DNA of 64,000 bases from Alphaproteobacteria bacterium (GTDB lineage Bacteria > Pseudomonadota > Alphaproteobacteria > UBA828): assembly GCA_022826345.1 (NCBI GenBank), contig JAJDVB010000167.1, positions 17,252-81,251 of the forward strand, given 5' to 3'. Position numbers and translations under genes: made by a program. This document shows, in pieces, positions 9,065 to 21,771 of this stretch; position 1 is the stretch's first letter; each line of letters starts with the position of its first letter. Below the pieces are notes generated by a model. It worked only from the letters and a program-made list of their open reading frames with translations, made no database searches and was not told the DNA's origin.

Positions 9065-9752
9065 AGCGCGCGGCCCCCGGCTCCAGGTAGGCGCGCCAGG
9101 AGTCGGGGTAGGTGAGGCCCTCTTTGACCTTGGCCTCCACCTCGGTCTCCTGGCGCCGGATTTCTTCGACCCCGCCGATCACGGCGTCCAGCGCATCCTG
9201 GGGAACAACGACGACGCCATCCCCATCGCCCACCACGACGTCACCCGGATTCACGGTGACTCCGCCGATGCTGATGGCGAGTCCCACCGTGCCGGGGCCG
9301 TTCCGTTGCGGCGAGTTGGGGCTGACGCCCGCGCAATAGACCGGCAAGCCCACCCCGATGATGCCCGGCGTATCGCGCACCGCGCCGTCGGTGACCAGCG
9401 CAGCGGCGCCGCTATTGAGCAGCATGCCCGCCATCAGGTCGCCGATCACGGCGGTGCCGAGATAAGCCTCGGTGCCCACCACGAGCACATCGCCGGACTC
9501 CGCATAGGCGAGTGCGCCGACCAGGGCGAGCTGGTCCGCCGGGCTGTTCATGCAGGGGAAGGCCGGACCCACGAAGCTCTGCATGGCAGCCGGCGCGCCC
9601 GCGATCGGCTTGATCGCCGCGTCCAGGGCGCCGAGCCCGCCGAGTGCGTCGGCCACATGCCCGGTCAGCGCGCTTTCCAACTTGGCGATGGCATCGTGGG
9701 GCGGTCGCTGAAACGTGCGACGGATGGTCAGCGCCGGCGGGGTGTCGAGCAT
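9054..9752 (-). CDS. RraA-like protein / HMG-type aldolase family
   Basis: A 232-residue RraA-family protein with the core GDVLVVG, GAAALVTDGAVRD and GDVVVGDGDGVVVVP motifs. RraA-fold proteins comprise RNase E regulators and divalent-metal 4-hydroxy-4-methyl-2-oxoglutarate or oxaloacetate aldolases/decarboxylases. The GxxxxD-containing strand and the Arg-Asp in the GAVRD motif fit the enzymatic group. Location between a P450 and a dehalogenase gene favours a metabolic role over RNase E control. The ATG has AAAGGA upstream. Confidence 0.82.
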   Translation of the reverse strand: MLDTPPALTIRRTFQRPPHDAIAKLESALTGHVADALGGLGALDAAIKPIAGAPAAMQSFVGPAFPCMNSPADQLALVGALAYAESGDVLVVGTEAYLGTAVIGDLMAGMLLNSGAAALVTDGAVRDTPGIIGVGLPVYCAGVSPNSPQRNGPGTVGLAISIGGVTVNPGDVVVGDGDGVVVVPQDALDAVIGGVEEIRRQETEVEAKVKEGLTYPDSWRAYLEPGAARFVD

Positions 9753-9776
9753 CGTGTGGTCCTTTCGGTTTGCCGC

Positions 9777-9796
9777 GGTTCGGAGTTAGCCGAACC
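9777..9796 (-). terminator. Stem-loop between the P450 and RraA-like genes
   Basis: GGTTCGG and CCGAACC form a 7-bp stem with a 6-base loop in the 70-base spacer. There is no clear T tract, so it may stabilise or partly terminate the transcript rather than fully stop it. Confidence 0.3.
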
Positions 9797-9822
9797 CCGG
9801 CTTCACGTATCGTAGTCCCGTC

Positions 9823-11088
9823 TCAAGCCTTGACGCAGCGGATAGGCAGGGATTCCAGGCCGCGCAGCACGATGCTGTTGCGGAATCGCGGCTGCCTGTC
9901 GCGCAGGTTGATCTGGGAAAAGCGCTCCAGCAGCGTCTCGAGGACAACCCGCCCTTCCAGGCGCGCAAGCGGGGCGCCGATGCAATGGTGGATGCCACGC
10001 CCGAACGACAGGTGTGAGCGGTCGCCCCGGCCGACATCGAGTCGGTCGGGATTGTCGAACACGTCCGGGTCCCGGTTGGCTGCGCCCAGCAGCAGGACGA
10101 TGTTGTCGCGCTTCTTCAAGGGGAAGCCATTCACCTCGCAGTCTTCGAGCGCACGGCGGAAATCCGTCTGGACGGGTGAATCGAAGCGCAGCAGCTCATC
10201 CACCGCCAAGGGGATTAGGCTCGGATCGTCCCTGAGCCGTTGGAGTTGGTCGGGATGGCGCAGCAGGGCCAGCACGCCGTTGCCGATCAGGTTGGTGGTG
10301 GTCTCGTTGCCCGCAATCAGCAGCAGGCGAAGCATGTTAAGCATCTCAAGCTCGGTGAGGCGGTCGCCTTCCTCTTCCGCCTGCGCGAGCGCGCTCACGA
10401 TGTCGTCCTGGGGTGCCGCGCGCCGTTCCTCGATAATCGGCCGGAAATAATTGTTGAGCGACTTGTTGGCCGCTTCGGCAAGCGCGCGTTCTCGCGCATC
10501 GATCGACGGCTCCAGGGTGCGTGCGCGCTGGTCCGACCAGATTTTGAACTGTGCACGGTCTTCCGGCGGCACGCCGAGCATCTCGGCGATCACGATCACG
10601 GGCAGCGGCTGGGCCACCGCCTGCATGAGGTCGAAGCTGGCGGGGTCGTCGATCTCGTCCAGCAGAGAGCCGAGCAAGCTGCGGATGTGAGGCTCGAGCG
10701 CGTTCACCGCCTTGGGCGTAAAGGCCCTGTTGACCAGCGCCCTGAGCCGCTTGTGGTCCGGCGGATCGAGGAAAAGCATTGTGAACTCCTCGTCCGCTGG
10801 TAGACCAGCGCGTTGCCGGCGAGAGAGAGAGCCTTTGCGCGGGTCGTTGCTGAAGCGCCGATGGTCACGAAGGATCGTGTCGATATCCGCGTGCCGGGTG
10901 AACATCCACGCGTTCATCAACGCGCTGCGGTGCACCGGGTCGCGTTCGCGGAGCGCCGCGTAGACGGGGTAGGGGTCTTGGGCGGTCTGCCTCGACAGCG
11001 GGTTGTACACGACGCCGCTCTGCCAGCGTTCCCGCGCGAGCATCGCGCCCACGACGACGGACCGTATCGCCTTCTGAATCGAGAGCAT
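9823..11088 (-). CDS. Cytochrome P450
   Basis: A 421-residue soluble bacterial P450. The oxygen-binding I-helix is AGNETTT (259-265), followed by an ExxR helix in VDELLRFDS. The heme loop is FGRGIHHCIG with Cys369 as proximal thiolate ligand. It resembles CYP107/CYP153-like hydroxylases in length and motifs; the substrate is unknown. No ferredoxin or ferredoxin reductase gene is adjacent. The ATG at 11088 has AAGGAGA eight bases upstream, much better than an in-frame start further upstream. It heads the minus-strand run P450, RraA-like, dehalogenase, GMC. Confidence 0.92.
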   Translation of the reverse strand: MLSIQKAIRSVVVGAMLARERWQSGVVYNPLSRQTAQDPYPVYAALRERDPVHRSALMNAWMFTRHADIDTILRDHRRFSNDPRKGSLSRRQRAGLPADEEFTMLFLDPPDHKRLRALVNRAFTPKAVNALEPHIRSLLGSLLDEIDDPASFDLMQAVAQPLPVIVIAEMLGVPPEDRAQFKIWSDQRARTLEPSIDARERALAEAANKSLNNYFRPIIEERRAAPQDDIVSALAQAEEEGDRLTELEMLNMLRLLLIAGNETTTNLIGNGVLALLRHPDQLQRLRDDPSLIPLAVDELLRFDSPVQTDFRRALEDCEVNGFPLKKRDNIVLLLGAANRDPDVFDNPDRLDVGRGDRSHLSFGRGIHHCIGAPLARLEGRVVLETLLERFSQINLRDRQPRFRNSIVLRGLESLPIRCVKA

Positions 11089-11991
11089 CGTTGTCTCCTT
11101 GCGGACGCGGTCTCCCTGCTGACACGCGTCTCGCGGCCCCATCGAGTACGCGAGAGAATAGCGCGGCACCTGGCGAGAGCGCCAACGATGCCGCGGCGAT
11201 CATGATTGCCCTTACCTCCTCTTGGGTGCCTATTGGGGTCCGAAGGCGCCAGGGGCCAGCTCCGAGGAGGCGCCCATTTCGGCTCAACGACCAGCACGAC
11301 ACCCGCATAAACAGGGACGTGACCAGATTGTCTAACGATGAGTCCCTTACTTCATGTCACAATCGATATCGTAGTGGTCCTCCCTCAATGTTCGGCCTAT
11401 CGTAAGACAACTCTCCATCGTGGCGCTGTTTTTGGGAAGTAGTCCAAATAGTCGAGGCGGCTGCTAGGGTAATTGTCCTGCCGCTGGGCGATGACATACC
11501 CTGAGGTTCCCGCTGTATTTTTCGCGATCAGTCAAAGGGCAACACCCAAACCCTGACAATTGAGCGAACCCATCGGCAACATCTTTGACATGGATGTCTC
11601 TATATCACGAAAATTTGAACGCGCCGCCTGTGCGCGGCACCTGCCGAACTCACCGGGCAGTAATGGTACTTCCGCTACAGGTATCGCAGGATCGGTAATC
11701 CCGTTACGCCGTGATCGATCTTCGGCTTACGCATCCGCCATTTCAATTATCGTTTGGGCGTTCGAAGAAGGACGTGCGACTGTTCTTCTGCAAGATCAGC
11801 GTAAAGGGTTAGCCCGGAATTCTCACCAATTTTATGATCTGTGCGATACAGGCCGCGACAATTGTCAGCATTCCGAACCAATCGGCACTCGGCGCTATCG
11901 CACGGCACACGCCGATTTCATGAGGTCAGGAACGATCCCATGCGACCCGGGACCGCTCCATATTACGTAGACTGACTATTGTATAGACGGG
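11089..11991 (+). other. Gene-poor spacer with lower GC
   Basis: About 900 bases without a gene I can support. From about 11280 onward the GC content falls visibly compared with the flanks. Open frames here (for example 11560-11970) show no recognisable family, poor codon bias and no good ribosome binding site. The left end must hold the P450 promoter. There is a CGATATCG palindrome near 11365. The tract may be decayed coding DNA or inserted sequence, but I could not identify a parent gene. Confidence 0.5.
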
Positions 11992-12273
11992 TTACTGCTT
12001 GGCCGGCTCGACGATGATCCGGCCGCGGCCACGCCTGAGCAGATAGCCGCCCCTCGGGATTGCCAACCTACCCTGTTGCACGAGCGGCCAGAGCGTATCG
12101 ACGATCAACGTCGCATTCTCGTCGGACTTTGCCACCGGTCGTGTCGCGAGCCATTCGGCAAACGCGCGCTCCCCGACCTCGTCGCCGACGGATTTTCTGA
12201 GCGCATTGAGTTTGCGGCGCTGCCCCTTGGTCAGGGCGCTCTCGTCAATCCGGGAGGAAGAGTTCTGAGCCAT
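11992..12273 (-). CDS. Small conserved-looking hypothetical protein
   Basis: A 93-residue, basic, soluble protein. It starts with a short polar leader, then a TKGQRRKLNALRKSVGD segment, a helical AFAEWL region, and ends in a basic stretch YLLRRGRGRIIVEP. The pattern resembles a small family of uncharacterised alphaproteobacterial proteins, but I cannot name a domain or function. The ATG has AAGG about ten bases upstream. It is an isolated gene between the lower-GC spacer and the divergent creatinase gene. Confidence 0.7.
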   Translation of the reverse strand: MAQNSSSRIDESALTKGQRRKLNALRKSVGDEVGERAFAEWLATRPVAKSDENATLIVDTLWPLVQQGRLAIPRGGYLLRRGRGRIIVEPAKQ

Positions 12274-12620
12274 CGACTTGCCTTCTGTGGTTGTAAGTTA
12301 CGGGTCGCGTCTCGCGACTATATCATCTCTGTTGGTAAAAGTCTCCAATTGGATTGACCAACTCTCAGGAAAAATTCGTATTCCGGCGAAGAATGGCGGT
12401 ACGGCTTCGGCGTCGTATGCTAGGCGGATGGCGCCATCTGCGCGGGCATGCATAGACACACACCGACACGCAAGTCACGGTTCGACGGTGACACAGCCTG
12501 GTGTTGCGCCGCCTTTGCCCGTATTGAGAATTACGATCTGTGTGCCGTAGCGCGTGCCGCAACACTGACGGTGTCGCCTGCCTCGCAGCACGATCATTAT
12601 CAACGTTCAAGGTGAGGACG
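12274..12620 (+). other. Divergent intergenic region before creatinase
   Basis: 347 bases with no convincing gene. It must hold the promoters for the small hypothetical gene (minus) and creatinase (plus). I see no clear sigma-70 boxes, operator or riboswitch-like structure. Confidence 0.5.
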
Positions 12621-13823
12621 ATGGAGCAGCTAAAAAGGATCCAAAACGGCGAGAAGGTCAGGCCGACATTCTCCGCTGACGAGATGAACCGCCGGCTCTC
12701 GGCCTTGCGCGTCCATATGGCAGAAAAGCAAATCGACGCCTGCCTGTTCACCTCATATCACAACATCAACTACTTCAGCGACTTCCTCTACTGCTCCTTC
12801 GGCCGAAACTACGGTCTGGTGGTCACGCAGGAGAGCCAGACCACGATCTCCGCCAATATCGACGCCGGGCAGCCCTGGCGGCGCACCTTCGGCGACAACC
12901 TCGTCTATACCGACTGGCACCGCGACAACTACTTCGTCGCCGTGAAGCAACTGATTCAGGACGGCTGGCGTGTCGGCATCGAGTTCGACCACATCAGCGT
13001 CGAAAACTTGCGCAAGCTGCAAGGTGCTCTGCCCACGGCGGAGCTGATCGACGTGAGCAAGCCCACCATGCGCATGCGCATGGTGAAGTCTGACGAGGAG
13101 ATTGCCTGGATTCGCGAGAGCGCGCGCATCGCCGACATTGGTGGTGCCGCCTGCGTGGAGGCGATCGCCGTCGGCGCGCCCGAATACGAGGTGGCGCTCC
13201 ACGCGACCCAGGCCATGGTGCGCGAAATCGGGCAACATCAGCCTCACGTGGAACTGATGGACACCTGGACCTGGTTCCAGTCGGGCATCAACACCGACGG
13301 CGCCCATAATCCCGTGACCTCACGCCGGATCGAACGCGGCGACATCCTGAGCCTCAACTGTTTCCCCATGCCGGCGGGCTATTACACGGCGCTGGAGCGG
13401 ACGCTCTTCGCCGAGGAGTGCTCGGACGCACACCTGCGGCTCTGGAACATCAACGTCGAGGTGCACGAGGCGGGGATCGCGCTGATCAAGCCCGGCGTGC
13501 GCTGCTGCGATATTGCCGCCGAGCTCAACACGATCTACGAGCGCCACGGCCTGCTGCAGAACCGCACCTTCGGCTACGGCCACAGCTTCGGCGTTCTCTG
13601 CCACTATCACGGCCGCGAGGCGGGACTGGAGCTGCGCGAGGACGTGCCGACCGTGCTGGAGCCCAACATGGTGATCTCCATGGAGCCGATGATCATGATC
13701 CCTGAAGGCGAGCCCGGCGCCGGCGGCTACCGCGAGCACGACATTCTGGTGGTGACCGAGGACGGCGCCGAGGACATCACCGGGTTCCCCTACGGCCCGG
13801 CGCACAACATCGTGCGCAACTGA
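12621..13823 (+). CDS. Creatinase (creatine amidinohydrolase)
   Basis: A 400-residue pita-bread-fold hydrolase. It closely matches Pseudomonas creatinase, including the stretches FTSYHNINY, FLYCSFGRNYGL, DTWTWFQSGINTDGAHNPVT and ISMEPMIM. Creatinase cleaves creatine to sarcosine and urea without metal. The catalytic histidine corresponds to His229 in GAHNPV, and the supporting glutamates to ALERTLF and SMEPM. The metal ligands of true M24 aminopeptidases are not all present, as expected for creatinase. The ATG is preceded by AAGGTGAGG. No creatininase, sarcosine oxidase or urease gene is in the window. The carboxylase genes follow 107 bases later on the same strand. Confidence 0.93.
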   Translation: MEQLKRIQNGEKVRPTFSADEMNRRLSALRVHMAEKQIDACLFTSYHNINYFSDFLYCSFGRNYGLVVTQESQTTISANIDAGQPWRRTFGDNLVYTDWHRDNYFVAVKQLIQDGWRVGIEFDHISVENLRKLQGALPTAELIDVSKPTMRMRMVKSDEEIAWIRESARIADIGGAACVEAIAVGAPEYEVALHATQAMVREIGQHQPHVELMDTWTWFQSGINTDGAHNPVTSRRIERGDILSLNCFPMPAGYYTALERTLFAEECSDAHLRLWNINVEVHEAGIALIKPGVRCCDIAAELNTIYERHGLLQNRTFGYGHSFGVLCHYHGREAGLELREDVPTVLEPNMVISMEPMIMIPEGEPGAGGYREHDILVVTEDGAEDITGFPYGPAHNIVRN

Positions 13824-13930
13824 CCGGTTCGGCGTCCGCTTGCGCGGGCGGTCCGGTCGCCGGCCAGGACGATTCGTGCTAAGACCAAGCGGCGGCGGGG
13901 CAATTCCTAGCGTCGCCGGGAAGGGAGGCG

Positions 13931-15463
<1,533 letters not shown>

Positions 15464-15479
15464 GGGACGAGAGGCTGCG

Positions 15480-17477
<1,998 letters not shown>

Positions 17478-17483
17478 AGCCCA

Positions 17484-17503
17484 GCCGGCGCCTCGCGGCC
17501 GGC
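17484..17503 (+). terminator. Stem-loop between convergent carboxylase and ABM genes
   Basis: Two GCCGGC hexamers flank an 8-base spacer, giving a 6-bp GC-only hairpin seven bases after the pccA stop, where two convergent transcripts meet. There is no T tract. Confidence 0.3.
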
Positions 17504-17524
17504 GGTAGGCGGGGTATCGCGGTA

Positions 17525-17833
17525 CTACTTGTTGGGCGCGGCGATGCGGTGGCCGAAGCCCACCATCTCCACCTCGCCGTCAATCATGTGGGCCGTCCGC
17601 TCCATCTGGCGCTTGAGCCAGGGCGTTTCGCAATGGGCATCGAAATCGGCCTCCTCGACATAGACCTCGTAGAAGATGAAGCGACGCGGGTCGTCGCGGT
17701 CGACGCTGACCTCGAAGCTGATGCAGCCCGGTTCCTTGGTGACGGTGTTGTTGGCGTGGCGCTTTACCAGCCGGGTGAACTCGGCGACGTGCTTCTTCTT
17801 GATTCTGAGCGTGGCGGCGAGGGTGAAGGGCAT
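17525..17833 (-). CDS. ABM-domain (antibiotic biosynthesis monooxygenase / quinol monooxygenase-like) protein
   Basis: A 102-residue dimeric alpha/beta barrel type protein: a beta strand with LAATLRIKKKHVAEF, then EPGCISFEVSVD, FIFYEVYVEEADFDAH and the helix with TPWLKRQ. Relatives include YgiN-like quinol monooxygenases and heme-degrading enzymes; small members often have unknown substrates. GGGAGG lies upstream of the ATG. It is 37 bases downstream of the GMC gene and on the same strand, so probably co-transcribed with it. Confidence 0.85.
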   Translation of the reverse strand: MPFTLAATLRIKKKHVAEFTRLVKRHANNTVTKEPGCISFEVSVDRDDPRRFIFYEVYVEEADFDAHCETPWLKRQMERTAHMIDGEVEMVGFGHRIAAPNK

Positions 17834-17870
17834 GGGGGTCCTCCCTGGAAGTTCTTGCGGGCGGCGACAA

Positions 17871-19475
17871 TCACGTAGCGGCGCGGACCATCTCCGCCGC
17901 GCGCTCGCCGATCATAATGCAGGTGGCGTTGAGGTTGGCACTGACGACCGTGGGCATGATCGAGGCGTCGGCGACGTAGAGCCCCTCCAGCCCGTGCACC
18001 TTGAGGCCGTCGTCCACCACCGCCATGGGGTCGTGCCCCATCTTGCAGGTGCCGGCGGGGTGATAGACGCCTATGGCGTGTGCGCGGATGTAGTCGGTCC
18101 ACTCGTCGTCGCTCTGCACGTCCTTGCCGGGCAGGTGCTCGCCCACGATGTAGCCCGCGATGGGTTCGCTCTCCAGCACCGTGCGGAAGAAGCGGGAGCC
18201 CAGAATCAGGGTCTCGATGTCTCGCTCGTCAGCGAAGAGGTTGGGCTGAATCGCGGGCTGCTTGAGCGGATCGGCGGAGGCGAGGCGCACGGTTCCGGCC
18301 GAATAAGGCCGGTGCAGGTTGGTGAGACCCGTGATCGCGGGTTTTTCGAAGACCTCCGGCCCGTCTTCGGTCAGATCGTAGCCGGCCGGCGAGAAGAGAT
18401 ATTGTACGTGGCTGCGTGATTTGCTCGGGTCGCAGCGTCTGTAGCCGCAGACCTGGGCGATCGGCGTCGATCCGGGCCCGGTGCCGGTCAGCAGCCACTG
18501 GGCGCCGTAGAAGAGCGCGCTAAGCGGCCCCGTCTGCACGTTGTAGGTCGTGTGATTGACCCACATGGTCTGGCTGATCCCGGCATGGTCCTGCATGTTT
18601 TCGCCGACGCCAGGCAGATCGTGACGCACCTCGATGCCGTGCTCGCGCAGGTGCGCCGCGGGCCCGACGCCGGAGAGCATCAGGAGCTGCGGCGAGCCGA
18701 AGCTGCCCGCGCAAAGGACGACTGCTTTGGCGGCGGTTGCGCGCCTGCGCTTGCCCCGGCGCAGATACTCGACGCCGGTGGCGCGGGTGCCCTCGAACGT
18801 GAGGCCCAGCGCCTGCGCGTGGGTCACGATGCGCAGATTGGCGCGGCCCTTGGCCGGCCAGAGATAGGCGCGAGACGCGCTGTGCCGCCAGCCTTTTCGC
18901 TGGCTGGCCTGCATGTAGCCCACGCCCATCTGTGGCGGCAGGTTGATGTCCTCCCGGAACGTCATGCCGGCCTTGACGCAGCTCTCGATCAAGGCACGAG
19001 AAAGCGGATGCACCGAGCGAATGTGGGAGACCGAAAGCGGGCCGCCGGTGCCCCGGTACTCGTTGGCGCCGCCCTCGTAATCCTCCAGCCGGCGGAAGTA
19101 GGGCAGCACCGTCTCGAAGTCCCAGCCTCGACAGCCGAGTGATGCCCAGCCGTTGTAATCCTCCGGCGCGCCTCGAATGAACGAGGTGGCGTTGATCGAG
19201 CTGGTGCCGCCCAGCACCTTGCCGCGCGGCATGAAGTCCTCGCGCCCGTCGCGGGTGGGGTCAGGCTCCGCCATGAAGCGCCAGTCGTAACGCGGGTTGG
19301 TAATCGCGAGCAGCATGGTCGCTGCCGGCATGAGGATGGCGAGGCGGCGATCCGAACCGCCGGCTTCCAACAGCAGCACCTGCCTCCGCCTGTCCTCCGA
19401 TAGCCGCGCGGCGACGACGCTCCCGGCCGAGCCGGCGCCGACGACGATGTAGTCCGCCTGATGGTCGGCCTGCAT
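17871..19475 (-). CDS. GMC-family FAD-dependent oxidoreductase, second copy
   Basis: About 534 residues. FAD-binding motif DYIVVGAGSAGSVVAARL with LLLEAGG, GMC signature GKVLGGTSSINATSFIRG, the second signature GSPQLLMLSGVG, and catalytic VYHPAGTCKMGHDPM. It is similar in layout to the GMC protein at 6696-8306 but clearly divergent, so the two are not a recent duplication. Likely an alcohol dehydrogenase passing electrons to the respiratory chain. The start is the ATG at 19475; a GTG three codons earlier is possible. It lies upstream of the ABM gene and downstream of the cyclophilin gene on the same strand. Confidence 0.87.
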   Translation of the reverse strand: MQADHQADYIVVGAGSAGSVVAARLSEDRRRQVLLLEAGGSDRRLAILMPAATMLLAITNPRYDWRFMAEPDPTRDGREDFMPRGKVLGGTSSINATSFIRGAPEDYNGWASLGCRGWDFETVLPYFRRLEDYEGGANEYRGTGGPLSVSHIRSVHPLSRALIESCVKAGMTFREDINLPPQMGVGYMQASQRKGWRHSASRAYLWPAKGRANLRIVTHAQALGLTFEGTRATGVEYLRRGKRRRATAAKAVVLCAGSFGSPQLLMLSGVGPAAHLREHGIEVRHDLPGVGENMQDHAGISQTMWVNHTTYNVQTGPLSALFYGAQWLLTGTGPGSTPIAQVCGYRRCDPSKSRSHVQYLFSPAGYDLTEDGPEVFEKPAITGLTNLHRPYSAGTVRLASADPLKQPAIQPNLFADERDIETLILGSRFFRTVLESEPIAGYIVGEHLPGKDVQSDDEWTDYIRAHAIGVYHPAGTCKMGHDPMAVVDDGLKVHGLEGLYVADASIMPTVVSANLNATCIMIGERAAEMVRAAT

Positions 19476-19511
19476 CGCCAGCACCGCCCGCGGAGATTCA
19501 GCGCTTGGCGG

Positions 19512-20126
19512 TCAGGAGCCGGAGCTCGCTGTCACTTTCTCGATGACCACGGCCTCTTTCGGCACGTCGCTCGGGAACGGGCCGCCGGGTCCGGTCTGCA
19601 GCGCGGCGATGCGGTCCACCGTCTCCATGCCGTCGACCACGCGGCCAAACGCGGCGTAGCCCCAGCCTTGCGGGTTCTTGCCGCGATGGTTGAGGAAGTC
19701 GTTGTCGACCACGTTGATGAAGAACTGTGCCGTGGCGGAATGGGGATCGGCCGTGCGCGCCATGGCGATCGTTCCCCGGTCGTTGCCCGGCGCGCCGGGC
19801 GCCTCGTTCTCGATCGGCGCGCGGGTCGGCAGCTGCTGGTAACGCTCGTCGTAGCCGCCGCCCTGGATCATGAAGCCCGCGATGATGCGGTGGAAGATGG
19901 TTCCGTCGTAGTGCCCGTCTCGCACGTAGGCGAGGAAGTTCTCGACCGTCTTGGGTGCGGCATCGGGCTCCAGCGCGACGGCGAACGAGCCGTGTGTGGT
20001 CTCGAAAGTGACGAGCGGGCTTGCGCCTTCGTCGGCTTGGGTCTCGGTCTGGTCAGTCATCATGCTCCCCGCCGCGACGGCAAGCGCGAGAAAGACCGAG
20101 AGCCGCCGCAATTTGGATTTGAACAA
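19512..20126 (-). CDS. Cyclophilin-type peptidyl-prolyl isomerase, exported
   Basis: A 204-residue protein. The N-terminal about 30 residues form a Sec signal peptide (basic LRRLS then a hydrophobic run). The remaining domain is a bacterial cyclophilin: FHRIIAGFMIQGG, GTIAMARTADPHSATAQFFIN and YAAFGRVVDGMETVD. It catalyses cis-trans proline isomerisation, here probably in the periplasm. The start is TTG at 20126, with GGGAG seven bases before it; starting at the internal ATGs near residue 22 would lose the signal peptide. Confidence 0.88.
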   Translation of the reverse strand: MFKSKLRRLSVFLALAVAAGSMMTDQTETQADEGASPLVTFETTHGSFAVALEPDAAPKTVENFLAYVRDGHYDGTIFHRIIAGFMIQGGGYDERYQQLPTRAPIENEAPGAPGNDRGTIAMARTADPHSATAQFFINVVDNDFLNHRGKNPQGWGYAAFGRVVDGMETVDRIAALQTGPGGPFPSDVPKEAVVIEKVTASSGS

Positions 20127-20306
20127 GGCCTTGCTCCCGAATCGTGAAGGTGCGTGCCGGCGCGCAGTCTACACGCCGCGTGCGGAAAGGACAGACGCGC
20201 ATGGGTAGGAACGCGGGCCGTGACCGTGGTGAGTCATCCGTGCTAGCGTTTTTGCGGATGGGGAGGCTTCCATCTGCCTGACGCAGACACGCTAAGGGAG
20301 GCGCAT

Positions 20307-21731
20307 ATGCGGAATTCAGACCACGATAGCAGGGCCTACGACAGCGCGATGAAGCGCATCAAGCACTTCCGCGAGCGGGAGCTGACCCGCCGCCAGGTGC
20401 TCAAGGCTTCAGCCGCGACGGCGCTCGGCGCGACGCTGGCGTCGCAGTTTGTGCCGAAGGAGGTGCACGCCGACGTCGGCGGCACAATCGTTCACTTCGC
20501 GTCGTCCGGCAAACGGCTCGCGAACTCCTTGAGGGCGGTCAAGCCGCTCTTCGATAAGGTGTTCCCGAACGTCGAGCTGGAGGTCGTGTCGAAGCCGATG
20601 AGCGAGGCGCTTACCCAGATCAACACCTACATGCGGTCCAAGAGCGACGCCTTCGACGTCGTCACTCAGGACCACGCCCAGTTCGCTTCGCTCGACGCCA
20701 TGGGCGCGCTCACGGACCTCGGCCCCTATCTGGAGCCGTTCCCGGAGTGGCTCGCGGACTACAAGGAAGACGTGCCGGAAGCCTATCGGCACATGTGGAA
20801 CCTGCCCAAGGGGCCGGCACCGCCAGGCTACATCGCAGCGCTGGCGCCGGACGGCAACGCGATGATGACCTTCTATCGCAAGGACGTCTTCGAGGGGGCG
20901 GGCATACCTGTGCCGGAGACCTGGGACGACGTGATCGACGCCTGCAAGGAGATCCACGACCCGGCCAACGAGCGCTACGCCTATTGCGCGGCGATGGCGC
21001 GCAACTTCTGGGCTGGCTACCAGTACTACGGCTCGCTCCGCAGCATGGGCGGCGACGTCTTCGTCGACGAGGTCAACCAGGACTGGACGGTGGCGATCAA
21101 CACCGAAGAGGGCTACCAGGCGCTCAAGGTGCTGGTCGATCTCCAGAAGTACGCCCACCCGGTCTCCGCCAACGCCGGCGAGGACGAGGTCAACCTGGTG
21201 TTCGCCCAGGGCACGGCGCTCTACAGCCCGCTTACCTGGGGCACGGCGGTGCTCAACGATCCGACCTACACCGACCTGCACGAGCACTGGCACATGGACC
21301 TCTCGCCGAGAGGCACCGGGCCCAAGGGCGGGCACCGCGCGCTTACCGGCGGCTTCGGCCAGTTCATGCCGACCTGGGGTGGCAATCGGGAGACCGCGTT
21401 CGCCTGGATCAAGTTCCTCAACTCGGGCGACCGCGAGGACCTGGACGGCAGCCCCTTGATCGCCGATGCGATCGTGGGCGCCGGCGGCCAGCTCTCGCGG
21501 CGGTCGACGCTCAGCCGCTGGTCCGACCGCAAGCCCTTCTTTGTCGGCCTGATGAAGGCCTATCCGGTCTGCGTCGTGAACGCGCCGGTGATCCCGGAGG
21601 CATATCCCATCATGGGCGCCATGGGCGAAGAAGTCGCCGACGCGGTCAACGAGGAGCAGAGCATCGAGGATGCGCTCGCCGCTATGGAGAAGCGGATCCA
21701 GCGCATCATGGAGGACAGCGGCTACGTTTAG
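20307..21731 (+). CDS. ABC transporter substrate-binding protein, family 1, Tat-exported
   Basis: A 474-residue extracellular solute-binding protein of the sugar/glycerol-phosphate class. A long N-terminal leader holds a twin-arginine motif (LTRRQVLKASAATALGATLA), so Tat export is likely. The mature part has the usual two-lobed pattern with DVVTQDHAQFASL, MMTFYRKDVFEGAGI and PETWDDVIDAC. It should deliver a sugar-like or polyol-like ligand to the permeases that follow. GGGAGG precedes the ATG. Substrate cannot be assigned. Confidence 0.9.
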   Translation: MRNSDHDSRAYDSAMKRIKHFRERELTRRQVLKASAATALGATLASQFVPKEVHADVGGTIVHFASSGKRLANSLRAVKPLFDKVFPNVELEVVSKPMSEALTQINTYMRSKSDAFDVVTQDHAQFASLDAMGALTDLGPYLEPFPEWLADYKEDVPEAYRHMWNLPKGPAPPGYIAALAPDGNAMMTFYRKDVFEGAGIPVPETWDDVIDACKEIHDPANERYAYCAAMARNFWAGYQYYGSLRSMGGDVFVDEVNQDWTVAINTEEGYQALKVLVDLQKYAHPVSANAGEDEVNLVFAQGTALYSPLTWGTAVLNDPTYTDLHEHWHMDLSPRGTGPKGGHRALTGGFGQFMPTWGGNRETAFAWIKFLNSGDREDLDGSPLIADAIVGAGGQLSRRSTLSRWSDRKPFFVGLMKAYPVCVVNAPVIPEAYPIMGAMGEEVADAVNEEQSIEDALAAMEKRIQRIMEDSGYV

Positions 21732-21771
21732 CCGCAGCGTGTAGGGCCAGGGGCTCCTCGGAGCCTCGGGC

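Noticed and set aside
11560..11970. 136-codon plus-strand frame in the lower-GC gap
   Set aside because: No recognisable family, no good ribosome binding site and unusual composition; could be chance or decayed sequence.
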